NCBI GenBank assembly: GCA_002172675.1
Contig: NETF01000051.1
Coordinates: 1-64,000, forward strand
Reading direction: 5' to 3'
Origin: an unicellular cyanobacterium SU3
Lineage (GTDB): Bacteria; Cyanobacteriota; Cyanobacteriia; Cyanobacteriales; Microcystaceae
Length of the DNA stretch: 64,000 nucleotides
Shown: in pieces, positions 52,566 through 61,774 of the stretch
Numbering within the stretch: position 1 is the first letter of the stretch
Layout of the letters: every line of letters starts with the position of its first letter
Notes under the pieces: model-generated
Databases searched by the model: none
What the model was told of the DNA's origin: nothing
The model's input: only the letters and a program-made list of their open reading frames with translations
Position numbers and translations under genes: made by a program

Positions 52566-54659
52566 TTAAGCAAGAGCCGCTTGACGTTCTTGAGCCTCTT
52601 TAATGACCTCTTCTGCTACATTACTAGGACAAGGGGCATAATGAGAAAATTCCATAGAGAATTGACCGCGCCCTGATGTCATAGTCCGTAGATCACCAAT
52701 ATAACCAAACATCTCACTTAAGGGAACATCTGCCTTAATACGCGCCCCCATAGGAGTAGAATTTTGAGATTTGATCATACCGCGACGACGGTTAATATCA
52801 CCGATAACGTCTCCCATGTAGTCATCTGGGGTAAAGATATCCACATTCATGATCGGTTCTAATAACTGAGGACCGGCTTTGGGAATGGATTGACGATAAG
52901 CTGCTTTGGCTGCGATTTCAAAAGCGATCGCAGAAGAGTCAACCGGGTGATAAGCACCATCGGTTAAAGTAACTTTGAGGTCAACACAAGGATAACCAGC
53001 TAAAACTCCTCTATCAATACTCTGTTCAAAGCCTTTTTGAACGGCAGGCCAGAATTCTCTAGGAACGTTACCGCCAGTTACTTTAGACTCGAACTGGAAG
53101 CCGGTACCGGTTTCTCCTGGTTCAATAACATAATCAATTTTACCGAATTGACCAGAACCCCCAGATTGTTTCTTGTGGGTATAGCTGTCGTTAATGGTTT
53201 TGGTGATGGACTCACGATAAGCGACTTGGGGTTTACCGACTTCGACTTCTACCCCATGAGTCCGCTTGAGAATATCCACTTTAATATCTAGGTGTAATTC
53301 TCCCATCCCTTTAATAATGGTTTCACCGCTTTCTTGGTCGGTTTCCATGTAGAAAGAAGGGTCTTCTTGCACCATCTTACTTAAGGCCATGGACATTTTT
53401 TCGTTGTCCCCTTTCTTCTTAGGTGAAACAGCCACAGAAATCACAGGATCAGGGAACACCATAGGTTCTAGGGTAGCAGGGGCTTTAGGATCACATAAAG
53501 TGTGTCCGGTTTGTACCGTTTTCATCCCTACAAGGGCTACAATATCGCCGGCTTGGGCGGTTTCAATTTCTTCACGGGAGTTAGCGTGCATTTCTACCAA
53601 ACGACTCACCCGTTCAGTTTTGCCTGTAGCATTATTGAGAATGGTATCCCCTTTAGAGACAGTTCCCGAATAGATACGGGTGAACGTCAACGCCCCAAAG
53701 CGATCGTCCATAATCTTGAACGCTAAAGCTCGTAAGGGTTTTTCGGGGTCAACATGAGCAAATGCCCCTTCAATTTTATTACCCTCTACATCCATTTCGG
53801 GCTGAGGGGGAACCTCTGTGGGGTTGGGAAGATAATCAATAACAGCATCAAGGACTAATTGTACCCCTTTGTTTTTGAAAGAAGAACCACAATAGGTGGG
53901 GAAAAAGGCCAGTTCACGGGTTCCTTTACGGATACAAGCTTTTATTTCATCGATGGTTAATTCTTCTCCTTCGAGATATTTTTCCATCATGGCATCGTCT
54001 TGTTCGATGGCCAGTTCAATCATGGCTTCTCGATATTCTGCTACCTGTTCCTTCATATCTTCAGGAACCTCTTCGATGGTGTAGTTCATGGGATCACCGG
54101 AATCATCCCATATCCACGCTTTTTCTGTGAGTAGATCCACTACACCCTTGAAGTCACTTTCAATACCGATAGGAAGCACCATGACTAAAGGGGTTGCTGC
54201 TAAAATTTCTTCAACTTGTTTAACAACGCTGAAAAAGTCTGCCCCAGTTCTATCTAATTTATTGACGTAGATGATCCGTGCCACCTTAGAATCGTTAGCA
54301 TAACGCCAGTTGGTTTCAGACTGAGGTTCTACCCCACCGGAACCACAAAATACCCCAATGCCACCGTCAAGAACTTTTAGGGAACGATAAACTTCAATGG
54401 TAAAGTCAACGTGACCAGGGGTATCAATGATGTTGAGTTGATGATCTCTCCAGAAGCAACTGGTGGCTGCTGATTGGATAGTAATACCCCGTTCTTGTTC
54501 TTGTTCCATGAAGTCGGTGGTAGCTGCACCTTCGTGTACTTCACCGATTTTGTGAATTTTCCCAGTTAATTTGAGAATTCTTTCGGTTGTGGTGGTTTTC
54601 CCAGCATCTACGTGAGCAAAGATACCGATGTTTCTATAGAGGGTAAGGTCTTTCTTCAT
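52566..54659 (-). CDS. fusA: Elongation factor G, second type (EF-G2-like)
   Basis: 697 residues from ATG 54659 ([20 protein letters not shown]); an ATG at 54686 adds nine. GTPase motifs are [15 protein letters not shown] and NKLD. Domains II-V follow ([43 protein letters not shown]). The lead [23 protein letters not shown] and SAATSCFW-type wording resemble the second EF-G of gammaproteobacteria rather than the canonical cyanobacterial EF-G (usually beginning MARTIPLERVRNIG). It is alone, away from a ribosomal operon, which fits a paralogue. Which function, elongation or recycling, is not decided by sequence. Confidence 0.9.
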   Translation of the reverse strand: MKKDLTLYRNIGIFAHVDAGKTTTTERILKLTGKIHKIGEVHEGAATTDFMEQEQERGITIQSAATSCFWRDHQLNIIDTPGHVDFTIEVYRSLKVLDGGIGVFCGSGGVEPQSETNWRYANDSKVARIIYVNKLDRTGADFFSVVKQVEEILAATPLVMVLPIGIESDFKGVVDLLTEKAWIWDDSGDPMNYTIEEVPEDMKEQVAEYREAMIELAIEQDDAMMEKYLEGEELTIDEIKACIRKGTRELAFFPTYCGSSFKNKGVQLVLDAVIDYLPNPTEVPPQPEMDVEGNKIEGAFAHVDPEKPLRALAFKIMDDRFGALTFTRIYSGTVSKGDTILNNATGKTERVSRLVEMHANSREEIETAQAGDIVALVGMKTVQTGHTLCDPKAPATLEPMVFPDPVISVAVSPKKKGDNEKMSMALSKMVQEDPSFYMETDQESGETIIKGMGELHLDIKVDILKRTHGVEVEVGKPQVAYRESITKTINDSYTHKKQSGGSGQFGKIDYVIEPGETGTGFQFESKVTGGNVPREFWPAVQKGFEQSIDRGVLAGYPCVDLKVTLTDGAYHPVDSSAIAFEIAAKAAYRQSIPKAGPQLLEPIMNVDIFTPDDYMGDVIGDINRRRGMIKSQNSTPMGARIKADVPLSEMFGYIGDLRTMTSGRGQFSMEFSHYAPCPSNVAEEVIKEAQERQAALA

Positions 54660-54686
54660 ATTTACTTCTAGCGTTAGGTTTGACAA

Positions 54687-55156
54687 ATGGTTAGCATCTA
54701 CTGAAAGGGAGTACCTACAGAGAACTCGGCGTTGCTTTTGATAGCTTAATTGAGCTATGCTAAACCACTCTCGATTATAAGTTTTGAGGTTTTGGCTATC
54801 TCAATTGGAGACAAGTCTATTTTCGCCTTTTTCATTACCAATTGTAATTAGTGTAAGATTTTTTTGCTTTATTTACCACCAATTAGGAGGCTTAACACCT
54901 CCTTTTTCTCATGGCTATGGTTCCCTATGTCGACGATACGCTCCTATTAGTTCTTTACTAAGTTTTGTCGAAGTAACGACGTAGGGTTGCTCGTCTTCGG
55001 CGCTCCCCTACTATTTTAACTAGGATGTTTGTGATCTAGTGAGACTTAACTGTTCCCCCTTGTCTTTTAAGCTAAAATAAGGGTTGACGGTCGGCTATCA
55101 AGAACTTAACGATTTCTCTGTCAGATCCGCTCACCTCACTTTAAACATTAAGTTGT
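54687..55156. other. Spacer between divergent fusA and DUF6930-like genes
   Basis: 470 bases. No reliable gene; contains the fusA and 55157 promoters. A possible hairpin, AGGAGG (54885-54890) with CCTCCT (54898-54903) followed by TTTT, could act as attenuator or terminator. Confidence 0.35.
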
Positions 55157-56779
55157 ATGAATAATTTGCCTCAAACCACGCAACACCGGCTTCAGCGAAT
55201 TCCTCAAATTCCCAGCGTTTGGGAAGGCGATCGCCGTTCTGTAGCAGGTCTTAGAGGTAGAATTCCTGGCAACCCCGAACAAGAAGAATGTATCATCTGG
55301 GTTGATGGTTCACAAGGGGTTGTTAGAGCAATGGATGTGACTCCTTCGGATACTGGACCAGAAGCCGTCGTCAGAACTTTACTCCGAGCCATCGAAACCC
55401 CTCACAGTCCAGCCCAACCAGCCCGACCGCAAAAAATTGTCGTACGAAATCGAGAATTACAATTTTTCCTACGAGGCGCGTTACAAAGTTTAGACATCTC
55501 CATTGATTATGCCCCAGATTTACCCTTAATTGATCAATTGTTTCGCAGTTTTGAAGTTGTTGAAGATACTCGTCCCCCGGCTCTACCGGTCGATTATGAA
55601 CCCTTATTAATCCAAACCGCTCACGATGTAGCCAAGGCTACACCTTGGGATATTCTGGCTGATTACGATATTATTTCCGTTGAATTTAATCGTTGGGGAA
55701 TCGATACCCTTTATTGTTGCACCATGGGAATGTCGGGAGATGAATATGGTCTTCTTTTATATCGTTCCTTAGAGTCTCTTAAACAGTTTCGTCAAGCTGT
55801 TCTAAAGGAAACATCGAATCATCTTCTTGAACAAGCTTTTTTAGCTCAAGACTGTTGGTTCTTAAATTTTGAATTTACAGAGGATTTAGACGAATCTGAA
55901 TATGATTTCGATGAAGAAGAGACTGAGGGAGAATTAACCTTACCTCGATATGGTAGTATCCATCCCTACGAAGGGATTCGTCCTTTTCTCGATGAAGAAG
56001 AAGCGAAAATTGTTTATTATGCCATACAAGCTTTCTTACGGTTCTTTGAACGGAATAAAATCTCGTTAACTGACGAAATTATCGGTAAAATTCAAAAATA
56101 TCATCGTTTCACCGATATGTCAGACAATGGTGAACCTAAGATGATTAATTTAAAAGTTTCAACCCTTCCTGAACTAACAGCAGAATTATTAGAGGGATTA
56201 GAAAGGGAAGAAGATGAGGAGAATAACGTTAAGTTTCCCTTAGGAGATGACTTGATTCCTGATAATTCTTTTCTAAGTTTAGGGGTGATTCCTTGGAGTA
56301 CCCTAGAACAATTACAACATAATCCCAAAACCTATTATCCGTCTCATCAAGCTATTCCCAAAGGAGAGGGAATGCCCGTGGTTGTGGTTCAAACCTCTCG
56401 ACCCAAAGCCAAACAAATGATTCAAACCCTCCAAGAAGCAGGAAATCTACAGGGGGTGTGTTTTAATCCAGGAGAAGATCCCTGGGAAGAATTAATGTAC
56501 GATTTAGGACTTTTACAAACTGGCGATAATTCTCTATTTATTTTCGGCGAATTTATGCAAGACGATCCAGAACATCAACAAGCTCGAAAAAAATGGGATC
56601 AACGGTGTCAGCAAACGGGAGGATACTGCGGTTTGGTGGTGGCTATGGGGGTAACGGGAACTTCTCGGGGAAATCCCACCTTAAAAGATATGTTAGCCGT
56701 CTTTGAAGCTCAATATCTTGAACCCAAAGCCCTGGCTATGGGGATCTTACAATTGATGCCTGAATCAGAATTTGATTAA
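55157..56779 (+). CDS. DUF6930-like conserved cyanobacterial protein
   Basis: 540 residues, soluble. It contains QEECIIWVDGSQGVVRAMDV near the start, FDIISVEFN-like and YCCTMGMSGDEYGLLLYRSL in the middle, and a C-terminal half with GVCFNPGEDPWEELMYDLGLL. A very acidic patch (YDFDEEETEGELTLP) divides two domains. The name is from memory of the family, not a search. The gene is followed 32 bases later by the fibrillin-like gene. Confidence 0.6.
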   Translation: MNNLPQTTQHRLQRIPQIPSVWEGDRRSVAGLRGRIPGNPEQEECIIWVDGSQGVVRAMDVTPSDTGPEAVVRTLLRAIETPHSPAQPARPQKIVVRNRELQFFLRGALQSLDISIDYAPDLPLIDQLFRSFEVVEDTRPPALPVDYEPLLIQTAHDVAKATPWDILADYDIISVEFNRWGIDTLYCCTMGMSGDEYGLLLYRSLESLKQFRQAVLKETSNHLLEQAFLAQDCWFLNFEFTEDLDESEYDFDEEETEGELTLPRYGSIHPYEGIRPFLDEEEAKIVYYAIQAFLRFFERNKISLTDEIIGKIQKYHRFTDMSDNGEPKMINLKVSTLPELTAELLEGLEREEDEENNVKFPLGDDLIPDNSFLSLGVIPWSTLEQLQHNPKTYYPSHQAIPKGEGMPVVVVQTSRPKAKQMIQTLQEAGNLQGVCFNPGEDPWEELMYDLGLLQTGDNSLFIFGEFMQDDPEHQQARKKWDQRCQQTGGYCGLVVAMGVTGTSRGNPTLKDMLAVFEAQYLEPKALAMGILQLMPESEFD

Positions 56780-56811
56780 TTCTACAGAAAATAGTTGTCA
56801 ATAATAAAGTA

Positions 56812-57390
56812 ATGAATTATCTATTAAGCCTTCAACAAGCTGTTACTTGGATCTTGAAAAAACGAGAGGAAAAACCCTCTTCTGATAAGTTAGTTCTTGC
56901 CTTAGTGGCTGCTGAAAAATCGAGCCGTCAAACCAAACCATCCTATAGCCCCCAAAAGTTAAAAGGAACCTGGCGACTTTGCTTTATTACGGGGACAAAA
57001 CAAGCTCAAAATCAGGCCGGAGTCGTCTTACGCTCCGGACGTTATTTACCCCGTTGGGCTAACATTGAATTAACTTATAATCCAGCGACCTCCTCTCAAC
57101 CAGGAACCATTGAAAACTCGATTAAATTAGGTACAATTAACTTAACTTTAACAGGCCCTGCTAAATTTTTATCCGAGAAAAATATTCTGGCTTTTGACTT
57201 TACTCAGATGTCTATCGCCCTAGGCAATTTTAATATCTATCAGGGCAAGATCCGTGGGGGACAAGACAGTGAAAAAAAATTTTACGAAGAAAAGCTCAAA
57301 AAACAAGCCTTTTTCACTTACTTTTTAATAGAAGATAATTTAATTGCTGCGCGGGGACGAGGGGGTGGTTTAGCCCTTTGGGGAAGATAA
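56812..57390 (+). CDS. Plastid-lipid-associated protein (fibrillin)-like
   Basis: 192 residues. KLKGTWRLCFITGTKQ and the C-terminal LIAARGRGGGLALWGR are typical of the PAP/fibrillin lipocalin-like fold, which binds lipids or quinones in plastids and thylakoids. No signal peptide. It likely associates with thylakoid lipids. Probably cotranscribed with the DUF6930-like gene. Confidence 0.65.
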   Translation: MNYLLSLQQAVTWILKKREEKPSSDKLVLALVAAEKSSRQTKPSYSPQKLKGTWRLCFITGTKQAQNQAGVVLRSGRYLPRWANIELTYNPATSSQPGTIENSIKLGTINLTLTGPAKFLSEKNILAFDFTQMSIALGNFNIYQGKIRGGQDSEKKFYEEKLKKQAFFTYFLIEDNLIAARGRGGGLALWGR

Positions 57391-57450
57391 TTACAAGTAA
57401 GTTTTTGATCTACTGAGTCTCCTATTGTCTATTTCCTCGACTGAAGGCCG

Positions 57451-59664
57451 TTAAATTACTTGATAAACAAAGCTTAAGGTTGACCAAGCTTTAACATCGA
57501 GAATGTAGGTATCAGGATTGGCCTCAAGGAGTCTATTCGTTTGGTTGCTGGCTGTTTCTAAGTCTTGCAGGAGTGCTTTAGCCACCTCTAGGGGATTTTG
57601 CAGGGTAAGAATTTGATCTTTATCGGTTTTAAACTCCGAGATTTTTTTCAGGGCTTCTAAGGTTTTCTCAAATGGGGCGATGGCTGCGATCGCCATAATA
57701 TGTTCCCATCCTTTGGTACTCGAGGTTGTCCAGGTTAGTCCAGTCGAGGTAGCAGGGACAAAGTCTTTCATTCCTGGTTCAATAAATCGTTGCTCATCCT
57801 CACTGGGGTCTATGTCTTCTTCATAGGGCGGAACATAAGCGATCGCCTTACCACTGCTGTTAATGCCTAATACTAGATAATAAAGGGGTTTTTCTCCTAA
57901 ATTCTCTAACTGATAACGTAACCGAGTTCCTCGGGGGACTTTGGGTAATCCTGCCAGGTTTGGCTCTGGGGTTATATTTTTATTATCTTGGGTTTGTTGT
58001 TGTCTGGTTTGGCTATTGGTTCGGGTGGTTTGCCTTTGGGCGATAGTATAGCCTTTAGGATCAAGTCCTTCAAGGATAACGCGCCAAGGAACTTGAGACG
58101 ATCCTTCATTGAGGGTGAGTCCCCATAATTTCATTGCCAGAAGTTTTTCTAGGGTCGGACGTAATCGTTCAATGGCTGATTTAATGGCTTCTCCGGATTT
58201 ACCAATGGTATTGGGGAGTTCGACTCCTCCTGGCAGAAACAGAGAGTAACTTTCTCTTTCTTGGGGTTGAGAGGATGGCGTTGAAAAAGAGGAGCGCAAC
58301 CCTAAAATGCAATCGATGGGTTGTTCTCCTTCTGTCATTACATCAGAAACAATATCAATAGCTGAAAAAGCACTGGTGGCATCCACTCGTTCAATTCGTT
58401 GTAATTGGGGATCTAAAGCAACAGTTAAACCGATACTTCGGGGTAAACAACGAAGAGATTCTTGTAATAATTGTCCGACGGTTAAGGGTTCGTTGGAGTC
58501 CTCATCTGAAGAGAGTTGACGAACTTTACCTTTTAGTCCATTGCAAGAGCGCAATTGTAAAGGCGTTGATGACGATGGGTCATTCAGGGGATAAAAAATG
58601 GAATTAACGCCGTAATATCGGACAATATTGGCTGGAAACCCTGTCAAGGTAATGTTGGCTTTTTCTGCCTCTTCGACACTACTAATAAAGGCTTCTGATC
58701 CTTGAGATACGGGAGGCAAGAGATAATAAGTAAACAGAGGTTGAGAAGGACTGTTTTCTTGTTGAGGTTCTTGTTTTCCTCCCATGATGGGGAGCATTTG
58801 TTCTGTGGTTTTGTTAAGGGTTATATTCAGTCGACTGGCAGGAACACTGGTCCAGAGATGTTGGGTTAGGGCATAGGTAAAGAGTCCTGCACTAAAACCG
58901 TTACCTTTAATTTCTGTGGCTAATTGTCCAGATCCGGTGGCTGTCAGAATGATGCCGGCACTGCTTCCGGCTTTGCTTTTGGGCAGTTTTTGTTTCAGTT
59001 CTGCTTGAAAGGTAAATTCGTCTCGCTCTATGTTATCGGTGGGATAGGGGAATGAACGCACTCGGAGATTCCCTTGAACGGTTTGACCACTACTGTGATA
59101 ACTCGTATCAAGAATCATGGTTACTTTATTGGTAGAAAGCGATCGCCCTAATAACCGTAGGGTATCTTCGAGAATATTATCGGTACTAGGATTCCCTTGG
59201 CTTATTGTGATGCCATCTTTAGCAATAATCCCTGGTAGTTGACCTTTGGTTAGGGTTGGTACAATATCAGGGGGGATATTAACGTAATTCCCATAACCGC
59301 TAAAGTGAAAGATGACCACATCTCCTGCTTTAGCTTGTTTAATTAGATGTTCTACGAAGGCCGTTTCGATTCCTTTACGGGTTGCTTCTTTATCGGTCAA
59401 AGTCAAGATATCTTGAGGATTAAACCCGAACCGATGAATGAGTAAATCTTTTTGTCGTTCAACGTCGGTGATACAGCCTTTGAGACTATATCCGTGTCCA
59501 TAATCGTTAATTCCCACTAATAAGGCCAGCTTACGATGGGTTGGTTCTGCTAAGGCTTGATAATATTTTTGTAGTTGCTGATTTGAATTTAGCCATGTCA
59601 GGCTTTCTTGAGCGACCCCCCAGGTGAGTAAGGTCTGTAAAAAAGTCCGCCGATCCCATTTCAT
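57451..59664 (-). CDS. Pseudo-orthocaspase (peptidase C14 fold, catalytic dyad lost), Tat-exported
   Basis: 737 residues. A twin-arginine leader (WDRRTFLQTLLTWG, ~3-16) is followed by a caspase p20 domain (~44-240: LALLVGINDYGHGYSLKGCITD). The catalytic His site reads HFSGYG (120-125) with Tyr at 124 in place of His, and the Cys site reads ILDTSYHSSG (184-193) with Ser at 188 in place of Cys. So proteolysis is not expected. A ~400-residue C-terminal part contains QTTRTNSQTRQQQTQDNKN-like linker and a beta-rich domain (YYLVLGINSSGKAIAYVPP). It is probably periplasmic. Similar dyad-less orthocaspases are known in cyanobacteria. Confidence 0.88.
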   Translation of the reverse strand: MKWDRRTFLQTLLTWGVAQESLTWLNSNQQLQKYYQALAEPTHRKLALLVGINDYGHGYSLKGCITDVERQKDLLIHRFGFNPQDILTLTDKEATRKGIETAFVEHLIKQAKAGDVVIFHFSGYGNYVNIPPDIVPTLTKGQLPGIIAKDGITISQGNPSTDNILEDTLRLLGRSLSTNKVTMILDTSYHSSGQTVQGNLRVRSFPYPTDNIERDEFTFQAELKQKLPKSKAGSSAGIILTATGSGQLATEIKGNGFSAGLFTYALTQHLWTSVPASRLNITLNKTTEQMLPIMGGKQEPQQENSPSQPLFTYYLLPPVSQGSEAFISSVEEAEKANITLTGFPANIVRYYGVNSIFYPLNDPSSSTPLQLRSCNGLKGKVRQLSSDEDSNEPLTVGQLLQESLRCLPRSIGLTVALDPQLQRIERVDATSAFSAIDIVSDVMTEGEQPIDCILGLRSSFSTPSSQPQERESYSLFLPGGVELPNTIGKSGEAIKSAIERLRPTLEKLLAMKLWGLTLNEGSSQVPWRVILEGLDPKGYTIAQRQTTRTNSQTRQQQTQDNKNITPEPNLAGLPKVPRGTRLRYQLENLGEKPLYYLVLGINSSGKAIAYVPPYEEDIDPSEDEQRFIEPGMKDFVPATSTGLTWTTSSTKGWEHIMAIAAIAPFEKTLEALKKISEFKTDKDQILTLQNPLEVAKALLQDLETASNQTNRLLEANPDTYILDVKAWSTLSFVYQVI

Positions 59665-59954
59665 GGTTTCTGTTTGCTCTCTTGGGAAGATACCGCTATT
59701 ACACTCGCGCTAAGATGTACAAGCTTCATTTATTCTATTACAAATTGGTCGCTTACAAAGGAGTATATCGAAGAATCATAACCATGACAACAATGAAGTG
59801 GATGGGGAGATTTTTCCCTGCTTTGGTCTCTGTTGAACAGGGTGTAGGGGTTAGGGTAGAGGGTGTAGGGAGCAATCTACGCTTCTCCAATCTGTAATCT
59901 TTCTGGTCAAGAGTTACCAAACCCCACACCCCACACCCAGGAGCGAAAGGATAA
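59665..59954. other. Spacer between sat and pseudo-orthocaspase genes
   Basis: 290 bases. No gene seen. Contains short iterated GGTGTAGGG / CACACCC pieces (59838-59940), low complexity common in cyanobacterial spacers. Confidence 0.35.
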
Positions 59955-61118
59955 TTAATTTTGCATCGCTTTAATTAATTCGGCCGCAACTTCTGGACGA
60001 GAAAACTGAGGGGGTGGCATCTCTCCCCGTCTTAGCATTTCTCGCACTTTGGTTCCTGATAGGTGAATTCGCTCTTCTTTGCTACTGGGACTGGTTTTGG
60101 TGGTGGCCATTTGTCCGGTTCGCTTACAGTAGAAGGCGTGTTCAAATTTCATTGGCACGATACCCAATGCGTCGGGGTCGAATTCATCGAAAATATGTTG
60201 AGCATCATAGGTTCCGTAATAGTCTCCAACACCGGCGTGGTCTCTTCCAACAATAAAGTGGGTACAGCCATAATTTTTACGAACGATGGCATGAAAAATG
60301 GCTTCTCTGGGGCCGGCATAGCGCATGGCTGAAGGGTTGATGGCAAGAATTACCCGATCTTGGGGAAAATAATTATCCATCATAATTTCATAACAACGCA
60401 TCCGTACATCAGCCGGAATATCGTCGCTTTTGGTGGCACCGACAAGGGGATGTAAGAAGAGTCCATCTACTACTTCTAAGGCGCATTTTTGGATATATTC
60501 GTGGGCGCGGTGGATAGGGTTACGGGTTTGAAACCCAACCACAGTAGACCAACCTCTTTCTTTAAATAATTTGCGAGACTCTGCCGGGTCTATTTGATAT
60601 TTGGGAAATAATGGGTGTTCATCCCGTTGTAATAACCACACAGGACCAGCTAAATTCACAGCCCCTTGATCGTAAACAACTTTAACCCCTGGGTGTTTAC
60701 TTTCGTCAGTTCTATAAACGTTGACAGCTTCGTGGGTTTTATTATAGTGATATTTCTGGGTCAGTTCTAGTACCCCAATAAAGTTACCGTTGGGATCGTC
60801 TAATCTTACCCAGTTTCCTTCTTGGAGAGAGTCGGCTACTTCTTCACTAACTGATAGGGTAACAGGAATAGACCAGGGAACCCCATTGCTGAGGTGCATA
60901 TCTTCGACAACGGTTTCGTAGTCAGCCCTTTCCATAAAGCCTTTGAGGGGACTAAACCCACCAATGGCAATCATCACCAGATCAGAAGTCGCCCGTTTAT
61001 CTAGGGTAATTCTTGGTAATTTGTCGGCTTGGGCTAAAAATTCCTCTTTTTCTGCGGTGGTCGCAATACGATTAATTAATTGACCGCCGTGAGGGGCAAT
61101 GCCATCTGTATGTGTCAT
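59955..61118 (-). CDS. sat: Sulfate adenylyltransferase (ATP sulfurylase)
   Basis: 387 residues from ATG 61118 ([14 protein letters not shown]); a longer frame to 61277 carries 53 non-homologous residues. Activates sulfate with ATP to adenylyl sulfate, first step of assimilation. Motifs [41 protein letters not shown] and GRDHAGVG hold the conserved His and Arg of the homo-oligomeric sulfurylase family. Ends with [21 protein letters not shown] and a short tail, so no APS-kinase fusion. Soluble, cytoplasmic. Confidence 0.95.
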   Translation of the reverse strand: MTHTDGIAPHGGQLINRIATTAEKEEFLAQADKLPRITLDKRATSDLVMIAIGGFSPLKGFMERADYETVVEDMHLSNGVPWSIPVTLSVSEEVADSLQEGNWVRLDDPNGNFIGVLELTQKYHYNKTHEAVNVYRTDESKHPGVKVVYDQGAVNLAGPVWLLQRDEHPLFPKYQIDPAESRKLFKERGWSTVVGFQTRNPIHRAHEYIQKCALEVVDGLFLHPLVGATKSDDIPADVRMRCYEIMMDNYFPQDRVILAINPSAMRYAGPREAIFHAIVRKNYGCTHFIVGRDHAGVGDYYGTYDAQHIFDEFDPDALGIVPMKFEHAFYCKRTGQMATTKTSPSSKEERIHLSGTKVREMLRRGEMPPPQFSRPEVAAELIKAMQN

Positions 61119-61389
61119 CTTAATTATATTTTTATAGTAGCTGTCAAAATTTATCCTACCAGGGTCTGAGAACTTTGGGTGAACTAAACTAAATAAATGG
61201 GAAATCGAGAAGCTTTCAGTAAATACACTGCTAAAATGAAGATAATCACAGCCGTTTTCATTTGCATAGATTAACAAAGTCTTGTCGAATTACACTCCCT
61301 ACCCACTTCACATCTCTCAACTCAACTTAATTAAAGCGTGTTGGAGAAACACATTTGATGAATCAGAAAAATTTTAAGGTATCGTTTTG

Positions 61390-61758
61390 ATGAACATAAT
61401 GGTTGTCGATGATGAACAAGATATTACCCTCTTGTTTAAACAAAAGTTTAGAAAAGAAATTCGACAAAAAAAGGTAGAATTTTATTTTGTTTTTTCTGCT
61501 GAAGATGCGTTAAATTGTTTGGATCAACAAGAGAATCATTTAATTCTTATTTTGGCTGATATTAATATGCCAGGGATGAATGGGTTAGAATTGCTAAAAA
61601 TTATTAAGGACAGTTATCCAGATATCAAGGTATTTATGATCACGGCTTACGGAGATGATTATAATTATCAAACAGCTATCCAATATGGAGCGGATGATTA
61701 TCTGACTAAGCCTATCCAATTTAAACATCTTAAAGAGAAAATTAGTGAATTAATTTAA
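61390..61758 (+). CDS. Single-domain response regulator
   Basis: 122 residues from ATG 61390. Receiver motifs are VDDEQD, phosphoacceptor Asp in LADINMPGMNG, MITAYGDD and TKPIQFKHL, all intact. After the first helix comes RKEIRQKKVEFYF, shared with the next gene product, so both descend from one receiver. It has no output domain. Starts 16 bases before the larger regulator, so the two are cotranscribed, as part of one signalling unit. Confidence 0.92.
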   Translation: MNIMVVDDEQDITLLFKQKFRKEIRQKKVEFYFVFSAEDALNCLDQQENHLILILADINMPGMNGLELLKIIKDSYPDIKVFMITAYGDDYNYQTAIQYGADDYLTKPIQFKHLKEKISELI

Positions 61759-61774
61759 CTAAAACCTGAGTTAT

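Noticed and set aside
61119-61277. 53-residue N-terminal extension of ATP sulfurylase
   Set aside because: No resemblance to the family, which begins near [14 protein letters not shown].
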